64,000 nt of DNA from Aestuariibaculum marinum (GCF_014596975.1 NZ_JACVXD010000012.1:1-64000), one strand, 5' to 3'. Numbered from the stretch's first letter, positions 35,791 through 44,218 are shown. A program made the numbers and translations. The notes: generated by a model from the letters alone, not told the origin.

Positions 35791-36759
35791 CTATTTTATT
35801 GTTTTCTTCAGTCCCTTTTCTAGAGGTGTTACTGTGTATTTCAGGTCTCTTTTGGCTTTATTAGAAACAGATTGCCGATTAATAAATAATGCATCTATTA
35901 CCTGAGGGTTTAAAAAAGAAGACCAATTAAAAAAAGAGCCCAGTGCATTCCAGACAGATAAAACCATCCGAATCATTTTATAATTACACCTTATTATTCT
36001 TACCTTACTTTTTGTTAGGGTTTTTATAAATTGAAACAATGTATTATAGCTAATGTTTTCTCCTCCTATTATATAATTTTCATCTCTAACAGAACTCTTA
36101 ATCACCTTAATATGAGCTTTTACAACATCCTTGACATAAACGTAATTAGTTCTTACCTCTCCTCTATTAGGCATAAGCAGAATACTCTTATTTACCATTT
36201 GCTCTATTAAATGATACACACCAAAAGGATTTCCGTTTATATTTGGTCCATAAACCCTAGAAACATTCAGAATAACATATGGTAAACCAAGTTTAGAATA
36301 GCCTTTAACCTTTTCTTCGGCCATACATTTAGTAAGTTCATAATCGTTAGCATATGAAGCTAATCGTGGCTGTTCTTCGGTTATTGGAATGTTTTTATAA
36401 GAAGGACCAAATACCGACAAGCTACTGGTAAACACAAACTTTTTAACTCCTTCATTAAGTGCTGCAGCTAATACATTTTCAGTTCCTACCACATTCGTTT
36501 CAAAAAAGCTATTGATGCTTTTACATTTTAGATTAGTGAATGCAGCACAATGAAACACATATTCGCAATCTTTAATAGCTTTTTTAAGTGAAGACTTATC
36601 ACAAATATCTCCTTTAAATAGAATTATTTTGTCGTGTAGCGGAACTTTTGGCGAATGAATATCTCGACACAATGCGTGTACAGTAATCTTTTTTTTAGCC
36701 AAAGCCAAAGCCAATTCATGACCTATATAACCTGTTGATCCTGTAACTAAAACTTTCAT
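35791..36759 (-). CDS. NAD(P)-dependent epimerase/reductase (extended SDR)
   Basis: An extended SDR of 322 residues with TGSTGYIGHELALAL at the N-terminus, a Ser/Thr region TSSLSVFGPS and active-site Tyr in YELTKCMAE (YxxxK). NVSRVYGPNINGNPFG follows. It resembles sugar-nucleotide epimerases and 3beta-hydroxysteroid-like reductases; no sugar biosynthesis genes are near, so a lipid substrate is the better guess. Its ATG overlaps the stop of the CPBP gene by four bases, showing translational coupling. Confidence 0.8.
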   Translation of the reverse strand: MKVLVTGSTGYIGHELALALAKKKITVHALCRDIHSPKVPLHDKIILFKGDICDKSSLKKAIKDCEYVFHCAAFTNLKCKSINSFFETNVVGTENVLAAALNEGVKKFVFTSSLSVFGPSYKNIPITEEQPRLASYANDYELTKCMAEEKVKGYSKLGLPYVILNVSRVYGPNINGNPFGVYHLIEQMVNKSILLMPNRGEVRTNYVYVKDVVKAHIKVIKSSVRDENYIIGGENISYNTLFQFIKTLTKSKVRIIRCNYKMIRMVLSVWNALGSFFNWSSFLNPQVIDALFINRQSVSNKAKRDLKYTVTPLEKGLKKTIK

Positions 36760-37433
36760 GACGTTGATTGGTTTTTAAAGGTTAAATGATAAAAAATAGA
36801 AATCTCATAAACTGCCGATAATGCCATATGCAGCAGAAACGCATACCAAATACTACCTGTGTAGTAACTAAAGACACATAACAAAACCCCAAAAGGTATA
36901 GCTCCTAACATTTCACGTTTTGAATCGAAGGCATGGATAAGTACATAAAAAAAAGTAACATATAAAATAGATAAGGTTAAACCATACGATTCTAAAAAGA
37001 AGAAAAACACAATACCTCTAAAAAAGAATTCGTAACACAGTAAAAAAACAAACCTGATTGCAAAATAACCTCGCGCATTCGATAGTTGATAAAAGCTTAC
37101 AGCATCAATATCATTCAGCTTATGATTGTTGCCAACGGCCAAACATGCTGTAAACACACATAAAAAACAAGCCAACAAAAACCCCACCAAAACGTGTAAA
37201 TTGAATACTCCTACCGAATAAACAAGCTGTCTCATTTCAGGAAAAACAGCAAATGGCAACACTCCGAATAATAAAATACCCAAAACATGCTTTAAGTTTA
37301 ATAGCTTCAGCCCATTTATAATATTTAACGAAGACTGCAGATTATTAATGCCAAGCCGATTAAAAACTATGCTTATTAGAAAATAGGCTGTAAAACTAAC
37401 ACCAAGCACCCATATGGTTAATTGAAAATTCAT
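36756..37433 (-). CDS. CPBP-type (Abi) intramembrane protease-like protein
   Basis: A 225-residue polytopic membrane protein with about six to seven helices. The CPBP motif 1 is degenerate: YEFFFRG has the second Glu and the Arg of EExxxR but Tyr at the first Glu. Motif 2 appears as FYVLIHAFD and motif 3 as LLHMALSAV. Loss of the first Glu makes it uncertain whether it still cleaves. It sits between a DUF6134-like gene and an epimerase with four-base overlaps on both sides, so it is an integral part of the operon. Confidence 0.7.
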   Translation of the reverse strand: MNFQLTIWVLGVSFTAYFLISIVFNRLGINNLQSSLNIINGLKLLNLKHVLGILLFGVLPFAVFPEMRQLVYSVGVFNLHVLVGFLLACFLCVFTACLAVGNNHKLNDIDAVSFYQLSNARGYFAIRFVFLLCYEFFFRGIVFFFFLESYGLTLSILYVTFFYVLIHAFDSKREMLGAIPFGVLLCVFSYYTGSIWYAFLLHMALSAVYEISIFYHLTFKNQSTS

Positions 37434-38122
37434 GACAGCACTGGTATTAGAGTTACACTAAACAGTTTACTTACTGCATCTATTTTTACACATTTTCCAT
37501 TTTTATAATGAAATACGTTATACTTTCCTTTATCAAAATCTACCCGATAACACCCTTTGTTTATGGGTTTAATCTTTAATTCCTTTTTTAAATTATCGCA
37601 ATATATCTTCTCTATTATTTTAGGCTCCTCAAAATAAAGTGTAATTAAGTTTCGAGTGAGTTCTTCAAATTTTAATCGCTGTTCCTCATTGTTGTGAAAC
37701 AGGATATATCGATCATCTTTTCGAACCACTTTATGATCTGCTTTCACCTTACCATTTACTTTTCGGTACACCGAAGAATACATCAATATCCCATTTTCAT
37801 AAATTGATTTTTCAGCACACGACACATTAACTTTAACAAGAAATTTAACTTCAACATGGCTTTCCAGAGAATATGTAGTAATATGGTTCTCTACTTGTTT
37901 TTCAATGTTTATAAAACCTATTGTTGTATTGTTCTTCACGATCTTATATGAAACAGATTCGGAAGAATTACCTGAATTGAAAGGAAAAGCGGAGCTTACT
38001 ATAAAAAAGAAAAGAATGGACTTTATTTTAAGTACTATTTCTCTGAATTTACTAAGATCTAATGAAGTATTTGCGCCATACCTCATTCTTCTTACTAGAT
38101 ATAAAATTAATGCTGGTATCAT
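37430..38122 (-). CDS. DUF6134-like exported protein, first gene of the lipid-type operon
   Basis: A 230-residue protein with an internal hydrophobic segment (about 34-48) after a basic N-terminus, probably an uncleaved anchor or signal. The start is uncertain because a Met at residue 13 is an alternative. The rest is one beta-rich domain (VSYKIVKNNTTIGFINIEKQ; YSSVYRKVNGKVKADHKV) resembling DUF6134, probably a lipid-handling cup-like barrel. Function unproven. A bipartite site and a weak -7 box (TAATTTTA) precede it. It overlaps the CPBP gene by four bases. Confidence 0.65.
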   Translation of the reverse strand: MIPALILYLVRRMRYGANTSLDLSKFREIVLKIKSILFFFIVSSAFPFNSGNSSESVSYKIVKNNTTIGFINIEKQVENHITTYSLESHVEVKFLVKVNVSCAEKSIYENGILMYSSVYRKVNGKVKADHKVVRKDDRYILFHNNEEQRLKFEELTRNLITLYFEEPKIIEKIYCDNLKKELKIKPINKGCYRVDFDKGKYNVFHYKNGKCVKIDAVSKLFSVTLIPVLS

Positions 38123-38153
38123 GACTCATAGTTTTATGATTATTTTCTAATCG

Positions 38154-38161
38154 TAAAATTA
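38154..38161 (-). promoter_or_regulatory. Weak -7 box of the six-gene operon
   Basis: TAATTTTA (one mismatch to TAnnTTTG) on the minus strand lies about 10 bases downstream of the left arm of bipartite site B, and 31 bases before the first start codon. The arm thus occupies the -33 region. Confidence 0.35.
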
Positions 38162-38171
38162 TAACCACGCT

Positions 38172-38238
38172 TTAAATTGAATATCCGATAAACTCTATAC
38201 TATAAAATATGGGATGTCCAACGATAATTCAGGACATA
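38172..38238 (-). promoter_or_regulatory. Bipartite repeated site, copy B
   Basis: TTAAATTGAATATCC (38172-38186) and GATAATTCAGGACATA (38223-38238) match copy A exactly. Here 36 bases separate them and include ATGTCC, which forms an inverted repeat with GGACAT. It lies between the AraC-type regulator gene and the operon and looks like an operator. Confidence 0.55.
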
Positions 38239-38245
38239 AGAAAAT

Positions 38246-39430
38246 CTAATATTGACTTCTGTAAATAGTGGGAGTAACTGAGGTAAATTTTTTAAATGCT
38301 GAATAAAATGTAGATTTTGAATTAAACCCGCATTCCAAGCCAATAGCAACAATCGTATATTCGCTAAATTCGTCGTTCGACAAAAACTTCTTAGCCTGCT
38401 TCACCCGAAGTGAATTAATAAAATCTGAAAAATTGTAGTCACTATAAGAATTGATAAGTTTTGAGAAATAGCTTTTGCTCATATTTAAATCTGAAGCCAC
38501 TGACTCCATACTTAAAAGCGGATTTAAGAACAATTTATTCTTTACAATATAACTTTTAACTTTATTGAAATCGGCCTGATGTTTTTCATTGAAAAAATCG
38601 TCACATTCTTCACTTCCATTTTGACTAACTGATTTTGTTAAAATATCATCATTCGCCAGTTTTGATCGCAAAGAGATTCTATCACTCACTACAGTATATT
38701 TATAAAACCCTTGATATCCCAACCAATACAATAAAACCGAAGTGCAAAAATTTAATGGCAAGTAGGCCGTTCTTTGTCCTGTTGTAATATGAAACAATAA
38801 AGCCAAACCCCATAGTCCGATATTCAAAATGCCTAAACGGACAAACCACTTTATCCAGTTTAAATCATCGTAAGACACAATGTAATTTAACAGATGATGC
38901 TTCTTAAAAATTATCAAACAGGCATTGACAAACATAAAAAGCGAATACCCCAAGTTGATTATATTTTCAACAAAAAACCATTTGGTAATTAGAGGTGAAT
39001 CTTCTTCAAGGTAAGGATTAAAGTCGTATACTATTATTCCTAATCGAACAACCACCTCTGCAATAAAAATTATAACGGTAGGCTTTATATATTTATTGAC
39101 TTTATCTTCAATCTTAAAATAATGCACCGTAAATGCATAAAACATAGGAACTATAAAAATATGCCACGGCACTTCAAAATTGTTAAGAAAAAATCTAATC
39201 GTTGAATGCTCGTCAAATGTTCCCCAACCAACCAATACTGCTAAATAATCCTTATACCTCAACCACGCCTGTAAATTGTTTAATGAAATCGATAGGACTA
39301 TTAAATTTAAAAACACCACTGTGGGGTTGAATTTCTTTTTCACACCAAAGGTTACAAGATTAAACCCGAAACCTTGCAGCACTCCTGCCAAAAGCAAAAA
39401 GTTTATTAAAGAAATTAAGCTCTCATTCAT
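38246..39430 (-). CDS. Membrane-bound AraC-family transcriptional regulator
   Basis: The 394 residues have about seven membrane helices in the first 245 residues, a cytoplasmic linker and a C-terminal AraC double HTH. The HTH contains MESVASDLNMSKSYFSKLI and, as the second motif, IVAIGLECGFNSKSTFYSAF with TPTIYR at the end. Regulators with a multi-pass sensor and AraC domain are common in Flavobacteriia and probably read a membrane or lipid signal directly. It lies 124 bases upstream of the six-gene operon on the same strand, with bipartite site B between them, so that operon is its likely target. Confidence 0.85.
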   Translation of the reverse strand: MNESLISLINFLLLAGVLQGFGFNLVTFGVKKKFNPTVVFLNLIVLSISLNNLQAWLRYKDYLAVLVGWGTFDEHSTIRFFLNNFEVPWHIFIVPMFYAFTVHYFKIEDKVNKYIKPTVIIFIAEVVVRLGIIVYDFNPYLEEDSPLITKWFFVENIINLGYSLFMFVNACLIIFKKHHLLNYIVSYDDLNWIKWFVRLGILNIGLWGLALLFHITTGQRTAYLPLNFCTSVLLYWLGYQGFYKYTVVSDRISLRSKLANDDILTKSVSQNGSEECDDFFNEKHQADFNKVKSYIVKNKLFLNPLLSMESVASDLNMSKSYFSKLINSYSDYNFSDFINSLRVKQAKKFLSNDEFSEYTIVAIGLECGFNSKSTFYSAFKKFTSVTPTIYRSQY

Positions 39431-40020
39431 AAAAGATTAAACTTAATTAATGCGTCCTAATTTATTAGAAAGCAAAAGCTATTTCGTATTACACTAAGAT
39501 AAAAAATTATTTACTTCAGATTTTATCTAAATCTCACAAAAACAACATTAACGCATCTAATAATCGACAAAAAAACACATATTACGTCTATTAAACAGTT
39601 ACAAAAATGGGAGGAAATTTTGCTAGTCAGGTTTGCTTATTAACCTTTTGAATGACTTAAAATGGAAACCCTGGTAGAACTATTATTATTACTGCTATTT
39701 TCCCTGCAATGTTTATTTAAAACAATAAAATATAAATAAACATTCAATGCGCTATCAATTAAATTCACACAACGATAAAACTTGGATTTCGATTTTGAAT
39801 TCATCTTAAAAAAAAATTAGATTAAAAATGCAGAATTAAATAACAAACAAATTGATAAACATAAAGACACTTTGCTTTTACTTATTCTTTTTAACGACTT
39901 ACATTAACATAAAATTAAACCATACAATTCACAAAACATTTACACATTAGGCGTAAAGCTCATTTATTTTTTGTAATTTATGCAAAACCTAATACCAACC
40001 TACTTGCAATTTTTTAAAAA
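39431..40020. other. 590-base intergenic region between divergent regulator genes
   Basis: No ordinary gene fits. I see a near-repeat, ATTAATGCGTCCTAAT (39446-39461) and ATTAACGCATCTAAT (39547-39561), about 100 bases apart. A looser inverted relative, ATTAGGCGTAAAG, starts at 39946. A 25-codon hydrophobic frame lies at 39662-39739. No terminator or promoter box is convincing. Confidence 0.4.
39662..39739 (+). CDS. Possible 25-residue membrane peptide
   Basis: The frame METLVELLLLLLFSLQCLF ends in basic KTIKYK and is followed by TAA. It is a single hydrophobic helix with a positive tail, the shape of small membrane peptides or type I toxins. There is no strong ribosome site or homology evidence; it could be chance. 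Confidence 0.2.
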   Translation: METLVELLLLLLFSLQCLFKTIKYK

Positions 40021-41019
40021 ATGCAAGAATTATTTATTCAATCTTTAAAGGATAAGTTTGAAAACCCAACATCCTTTGCACATGAGATAGCAGAAATTCT
40101 AGATATCGGCTATGATGCTGCTTACCGGCGTATAAACTTAAAAACAAACCTTACGCTAGAGGAAAGTGTTAAGCTAGCAAAACACTATAACATCTCATTA
40201 AACAAGCTTTTCGAAATTGGAAATAAAAATTCTATTGTCACAGAATTATCTTCACCGATTAACGATGTTGAAGGATTAGAACAATGGATAAAAGAATCGA
40301 CAAAACATGTTATTGCCGTAAAAAAAGTAAAAAATGCCCAGTTTATTTATTCCAGTAAAGATATCCCGGTTTTCCACACCCTAACCAATTCTCTGCTCAC
40401 CAGATACAAAATGTATGTTTGGCTAAAAGACCTAAATATAGAAATGACTAAAAGTAAAATTACTTTTGATGATTGGGTAAAAACCATTCCTTCATCCTTA
40501 TTGAAGAGTGCTTTTGAGTTGGGTGAAATTTACCATCATACCAATGTTATTGAACTCTGGAGCGATAATACTGTTAACGGATCGATTCAGCAAGTACTCT
40601 ACTATTTTGAAGCTGGTTTAGTTTCAAAAGAATCCGCATTGCAAATATGTGACGATATCCATGATGTTATTACACTTGTTGAAAACAAAACTATTAATCA
40701 AAGCATTAATGGTCAGAATAATTCTCTTTCTTTTATGCTTTATAAATGTGATTTACAGTCTTTATCGAACACCATAATGGTCATTACTTCTTACGGAAAA
40801 GTATTTTTTTCTCCATTTACAGTTTTAAGCTACTTTAAAGTTGAACATAAAGAAACATGCGACATGATGCATGAATTTTTACAAAAACTCATGTCCAACT
40901 CAAAACTTTTAACCACCGCCGGAGAACGAGACAGAACCCTTTTCTTTAAAAAAGTTTATCAAAAAATCTCTATCGCCAAAGAGCGCATAAATATGGGGGA
41001 CAAAATGCTATACATATAA
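40021..41019 (+). CDS. Helix-turn-helix (XRE-like) transcriptional regulator
   Basis: The 332 residues begin with a DNA-binding HTH (about 12-65): FAHEIAEILDIGYDAAYRRI, then LTLEESVKLAKHYNISLNKL. The remaining 260 residues are mostly helical, without a recognised ligand domain. They include WIKEST, TFDDWVKTIP and a late basic segment. Similar HTH proteins with a long C-terminal part occur in Bacteroidota (BetR-like N-terminus); the signal sensed is unknown. It diverges from the AraC-type regulator across a 590-base region; the next gene follows after 65 bases. Confidence 0.75.
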   Translation: MQELFIQSLKDKFENPTSFAHEIAEILDIGYDAAYRRINLKTNLTLEESVKLAKHYNISLNKLFEIGNKNSIVTELSSPINDVEGLEQWIKESTKHVIAVKKVKNAQFIYSSKDIPVFHTLTNSLLTRYKMYVWLKDLNIEMTKSKITFDDWVKTIPSSLLKSAFELGEIYHHTNVIELWSDNTVNGSIQQVLYYFEAGLVSKESALQICDDIHDVITLVENKTINQSINGQNNSLSFMLYKCDLQSLSNTIMVITSYGKVFFSPFTVLSYFKVEHKETCDMMHEFLQKLMSNSKLLTTAGERDRTLFFKKVYQKISIAKERINMGDKMLYI

Positions 41020-41084
41020 CTAAAAATTCGTTAAACCCTTTCGCTAATTTTTATTTAACACTCATTTTCATTAACTTACGAATT

Positions 41085-41459
41085 ATGATTTACGAAGACA
41101 AAGCAAAATATTCAGACATTCTAAAAAATTCTATTAATTATTTAGAAAACCATGGCTTTGAAAATATCAAAGCAGACATTGACGGTTACGAAACCCCTAA
41201 ATCCTACACAAAATCTGACAGTGGCATTTCCATAACGCCAGATGTTGTAGCGACTAAAGAGGGTCGAAAGTATTATTTTGATATTAGTTTAAAATCAGAA
41301 AAACCAAAGTTATTAAAATCCAAATGGATTTTCCTGAACACATTAAGTGCCATGAAATCTTCCAGATTTAGGTTAATTACTGCACGCGGACATTATGCAT
41401 TCACCCAAGAAATGCTTGATTCCATTAACCTTAATAGCAAAACTTTAATAAAAATTTAA
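41085..41459 (+). CDS. Small protein of unknown function, weak nuclease-fold resemblance
   Basis: A 124-residue soluble alpha/beta protein. A helix (YSDILKNSINYLENHGF) is followed by strand-turn-strand GISITPDVVATKEGRKYYFD, then ISLKSEK and a long helix (LKSKWIFLNTLSAMKS). The order PD, a turn, then FDISLK recalls PD-(D/E)xK nuclease-like cores, but the E-x-K pair is not canonical. It could be a degenerate or unrelated fold. It lies between an HTH regulator and rpoD on the same strand. Confidence 0.5.
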   Translation: MIYEDKAKYSDILKNSINYLENHGFENIKADIDGYETPKSYTKSDSGISITPDVVATKEGRKYYFDISLKSEKPKLLKSKWIFLNTLSAMKSSRFRLITARGHYAFTQEMLDSINLNSKTLIKI

Positions 41460-41624
41460 TTTACCGAAACCTACTTATAATGTGTGACTTCCATACAGTT
41501 TCAGTGTCATATAAATAGGACAAAAAAAAGAATTTCATAATTTTTGTAACATTTTTTTGTCTTATTACGTATAACTATATACAAAAGTAATATTCATATA
41601 ATTATTTACAGGAGCACTTTTTAG

Positions 41625-42488
41625 ATGAGACAACTTAAAATTACGAAGCAGGTTACCAATAGAGAAACAGCTTCGCTAGATAAGTATTTACAAGAAATTG
41701 GTAAAGTTGACTTAATTACGGCCGACGAAGAAGTAGAATTAGCACAACGAATTAAAGCAGGAGATCAAATCGCTTTAGAAAAATTAACAAAAGCTAATTT
41801 ACGTTTCGTTGTATCGGTAGCTAAACAATACCAAAACCAAGGTTTAACCCTTCCCGATTTAATTAACGAAGGTAACTTGGGGTTAATTAAAGCCGCTCAA
41901 CGTTTCGATGAAACGCGTGGTTTTAAATTCATCTCGTATGCCGTTTGGTGGATTCGTCAGTCTATCTTACAAGCTTTAGCTGAGCAGTCGCGTATTGTAC
42001 GTTTGCCTTTAAACAAAATTGGTTCTATTAATAAAATTAATAAGACCTTTGCATTTTTAGAGCAAAGTCATGAGCGCCCGCCAAGTGCTGAAGAAATAGC
42101 AAAAGAGTTAGACATGACAATTAACGATGTTAAGGAGTCTATGAAAAACTCAGGACGTCACGTAAGTATGGATGCGCCTTTAGTTGAAGGTGAAGATTCT
42201 AACTTATATGATGTATTAAACAGTGGGGAATCGCCTAACCCGGATAGAGAATTATTACACGAATCGCTTCGCACCGAGATTGAACGTGCTCTGGAAACTT
42301 TAACGCCTCGTGAAGCTGATGTAATTCGTCTGTATTTTGGTTTAGGAAACCAACATCCAATGACGCTTGAAGAAATTGGAGAAACCTTCGATTTAACCCG
42401 TGAGCGTGTTAGACAAATTAAAGAAAAAGCTATTCGTAGATTAAAACATACGTCTAGAAGTAAAATATTAAAAACATATTTAGGTTAG
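41625..42488 (+). CDS. rpoD: Primary sigma factor RpoD (Bacteroidota sigmaA)
   Basis: The housekeeping sigma factor that reads TTG/TAnnTTTG promoters. The 287 residues lack region 1.1, as usual in this phylum. Region 1.2 is [20 protein letters not shown] and region 2 [20 protein letters not shown] followed by [13 protein letters not shown]. Region 3 contains [12 protein letters not shown]. Region 4 is [16 protein letters not shown] with the [23 protein letters not shown]. Single gene with a strong terminator. Confidence 0.96.
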   Translation: MRQLKITKQVTNRETASLDKYLQEIGKVDLITADEEVELAQRIKAGDQIALEKLTKANLRFVVSVAKQYQNQGLTLPDLINEGNLGLIKAAQRFDETRGFKFISYAVWWIRQSILQALAEQSRIVRLPLNKIGSINKINKTFAFLEQSHERPPSAEEIAKELDMTINDVKESMKNSGRHVSMDAPLVEGEDSNLYDVLNSGESPNPDRELLHESLRTEIERALETLTPREADVIRLYFGLGNQHPMTLEEIGETFDLTRERVRQIKEKAIRRLKHTSRSKILKTYLG

Positions 42489-42557
42489 TAAAGTTTTTAC
42501 GACTAAATAAACGTAACAACAGTTACACATAACTGTTCGTTTTTTGATTGATGAAAG

Positions 42558-42589
42558 AACCCCCGGCTGATTACCGGGGGTTTATTTTT
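42558..42589 (+). terminator. rpoD terminator
   Basis: A GC-rich 9-bp stem (AACCCCCGG/CCGGGGGTT) with a 7-base loop is followed by a TATTTTTA tail. Confidence 0.88.
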
Positions 42590-42624
42590 ATGCATTCTTT
42601 AACCTTTTAGTTACTAGGCTTTTC

Positions 42625-42632
42625 TATATTTG
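42625..42632 (+). promoter_or_regulatory. -7 promoter box for rpe
   Basis: TATATTTG is an exact TAnnTTTG match. It overlaps the TTG codon that opens the longest frame (42630), favouring the ATG at 42663 as the real start. Confidence 0.5.
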
Positions 42633-42662
42633 CAAAAAAATTACAAAAACACACCACACAAC

Positions 42663-43325
42663 ATGAGTTCTAAATTAATTGCCCCATCGTTATTAGCAGC
42701 AGATTTTGCTAACCTTCAACGCGATATTGAAATGGTTAATAAAAGTGATGCCGATTGGTTCCATATAGATATCATGGATGGTGTTTTTGTTCCAAACATT
42801 TCTTTTGGTATGCCTGTTTTAGAAGCTATTGGCAGACATGCTAAAAAAACTTTAGATGTGCACTTAATGATTGTAGATCCAGACCGGTATATTAAAACTT
42901 TTGCCGACTTAGGAAGCAATGTATTAACGGTCCACTATGAGGCATGTACACACCTACACCGCACACTTCAAGCCATTAAAGCTGAAGGCATGAAAGCTGG
43001 CGTATCCTTAAACCCGCATACTAATGTTAGCCTTTTAGAAGATACGATTAACGATATCGACCTAGTACTTATTATGAGTGTGAACCCTGGTTTTGGTGGC
43101 CAAAGTTTTATTGAAAACACCTACGACAAAGTCAAGCAACTTAAAGCCTTAATTGAGCGCAAAGGCGCCTCAACCATTATTGAAATTGATGGTGGTGTAA
43201 CTAACAAAAATGCCAAAGCACTGGTTGATGCTGGTGCCGATGTTTTAGTTGCAGGCAGCTATGTTTTTAAAAGTGAAACACCTATTGAAACTATTAAAGA
43301 CTTAAGAGAAATTGCTAACTCTTAA
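42663..43325 (+). CDS. rpe: Ribulose-phosphate 3-epimerase
   Basis: Interconverts ribulose-5-phosphate and xylulose-5-phosphate in the pentose phosphate pathway. The frame opens at 42630, but a promoter box there makes the ATG at 42663 (MSSKLIAPSLLAADFANL, 220 residues) the better start, and length then matches the family. TIM-barrel motifs: HIDIMDGVFVPNISFG, VHLMIVDP, VLIMSVNPGFGGQSF, EIDGGV and VAGSYVF. The metal-binding His/Asp residues are present. Its stop overlaps the stop region of the convergent CBS gene. Confidence 0.96.
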   Translation: MSSKLIAPSLLAADFANLQRDIEMVNKSDADWFHIDIMDGVFVPNISFGMPVLEAIGRHAKKTLDVHLMIVDPDRYIKTFADLGSNVLTVHYEACTHLHRTLQAIKAEGMKAGVSLNPHTNVSLLEDTINDIDLVLIMSVNPGFGGQSFIENTYDKVKQLKALIERKGASTIIEIDGGVTNKNAKALVDAGADVLVAGSYVFKSETPIETIKDLREIANS

Positions 43326-43738
43326 TAGTTTTTTAGATAGTATTTCAATAAATCCCTTGTTGTAACAATACCAATTAACATACCTTCCTCTACAACTGGC
43401 AAGGCATGAAAAGCACTATTGGCTAATATAGTAGCAGCCTCTTTTATGGTCGTATCTGCTGTAATGGTTACCACATTTTTGGTCATAACCTGCTCAATGG
43501 TATAACTATTATAAACCACTGCGTTAACATCGTGTTCATCGGCTGTTGCTTCTGCTAAACTTATTTTTTGAAGGTCAGTGAAGCTTAACATACCAATTAC
43601 AACATCTTTACACACTACAGGAATATGTTTAATACGATATTTATTAAAAAGCGTTTCAGCTCTTTCTAAATCGTCTGTTCTATTCAGAGCTATGACATTC
43701 TCGGTCATAATATCTGATACAGGTATTAAAGCATTCAT
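43322..43738 (-). CDS. CBS-domain-pair protein
   Basis: A 138-residue protein made of two CBS motifs and nothing else. Each has the typical pattern (VSDIMTENVIALNRTDDLER ... HIPVV; IEQVMTKNVVTITADTTIKE ... HALPVVE ... GIVTTRDLLKY). Stand-alone CBS pairs bind adenine nucleotides and sense energy state for a partner protein. It is a paralogue of the next gene, 60 bases away on the same strand; both probably arose by tandem duplication. Confidence 0.88.
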   Translation of the reverse strand: MNALIPVSDIMTENVIALNRTDDLERAETLFNKYRIKHIPVVCKDVVIGMLSFTDLQKISLAEATADEHDVNAVVYNSYTIEQVMTKNVVTITADTTIKEAATILANSAFHALPVVEEGMLIGIVTTRDLLKYYLKNY

Positions 43739-43798
43739 AGTCTATTAGTTTTTTGGTTATATATTCTGAATGGTTGGTTTTAATTGAAAATAGAACAA

Positions 43799-44218
43799 TC
43801 AAAAATGATTAAGCAAATATTTTATCAAATCGGTTGTTGTTACAATCCCCACCAATCTATTGCTATCAACAACTGGTAAGGCATGAAATTCATGTTCTGC
43901 AAATATTTCAGCCACTTCTTTTATGGTACTTGTTGAAGATACCGTTAAAACGTTTTTAGTCATTACTTGCTTAACTTTAAACATTTTATAAACCAAAACA
44001 TCGGCATCATCCTGCGAGTCTTCGGTTAAATCTGCAAAACTCAATCTTAATATATCGTTATAACTCAACATGCCTCTGACATAAAAACCAGAAACTACAG
44101 GAATATGTCTAATATGGTGAGATTTTAAAAGATGCTCTGCTTTATCTAAATTATCATTCTCCTTTAATGTAATAACAGGCGTTGTCATTATCATCGAAAC
44201 TGGTGTTGTACGTATCAT
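43799..44218 (-). CDS. CBS-domain-pair protein, tandem paralogue
   Basis: The 139 residues are two CBS motifs (VSMIMTTPVITLKENDNLDK ... HIPVVSG; VKQVMTKNVLTVSSTSTIKE ... HALPVVDSNRLVGIVTT). It is co-linear over its whole length with the downstream CBS gene. Its ligand is probably an adenine nucleotide. No enzyme or transporter domain is attached, so the partner must act in trans and is not in this window. Confidence 0.88.
   Translation of the reverse strand: MIRTTPVSMIMTTPVITLKENDNLDKAEHLLKSHHIRHIPVVSGFYVRGMLSYNDILRLSFADLTEDSQDDADVLVYKMFKVKQVMTKNVLTVSSTSTIKEVAEIFAEHEFHALPVVDSNRLVGIVTTTDLIKYLLNHF

Noticed and set aside
39607..39651. 14-codon frame (MGGNFASQVCLLTF) before the 25-codon frame
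   Set aside because: Too short and without supporting signals to be called a gene; noted only as part of the intergenic region.
31282..41459. The accessory region as a prophage, integrative element or insertion sequence
   Set aside because: No integrase, transposase, phage or conjugation gene, and no tRNA boundary, is present. Only the bipartite repeat hints at insertion, which is not enough for a mobile-element call.
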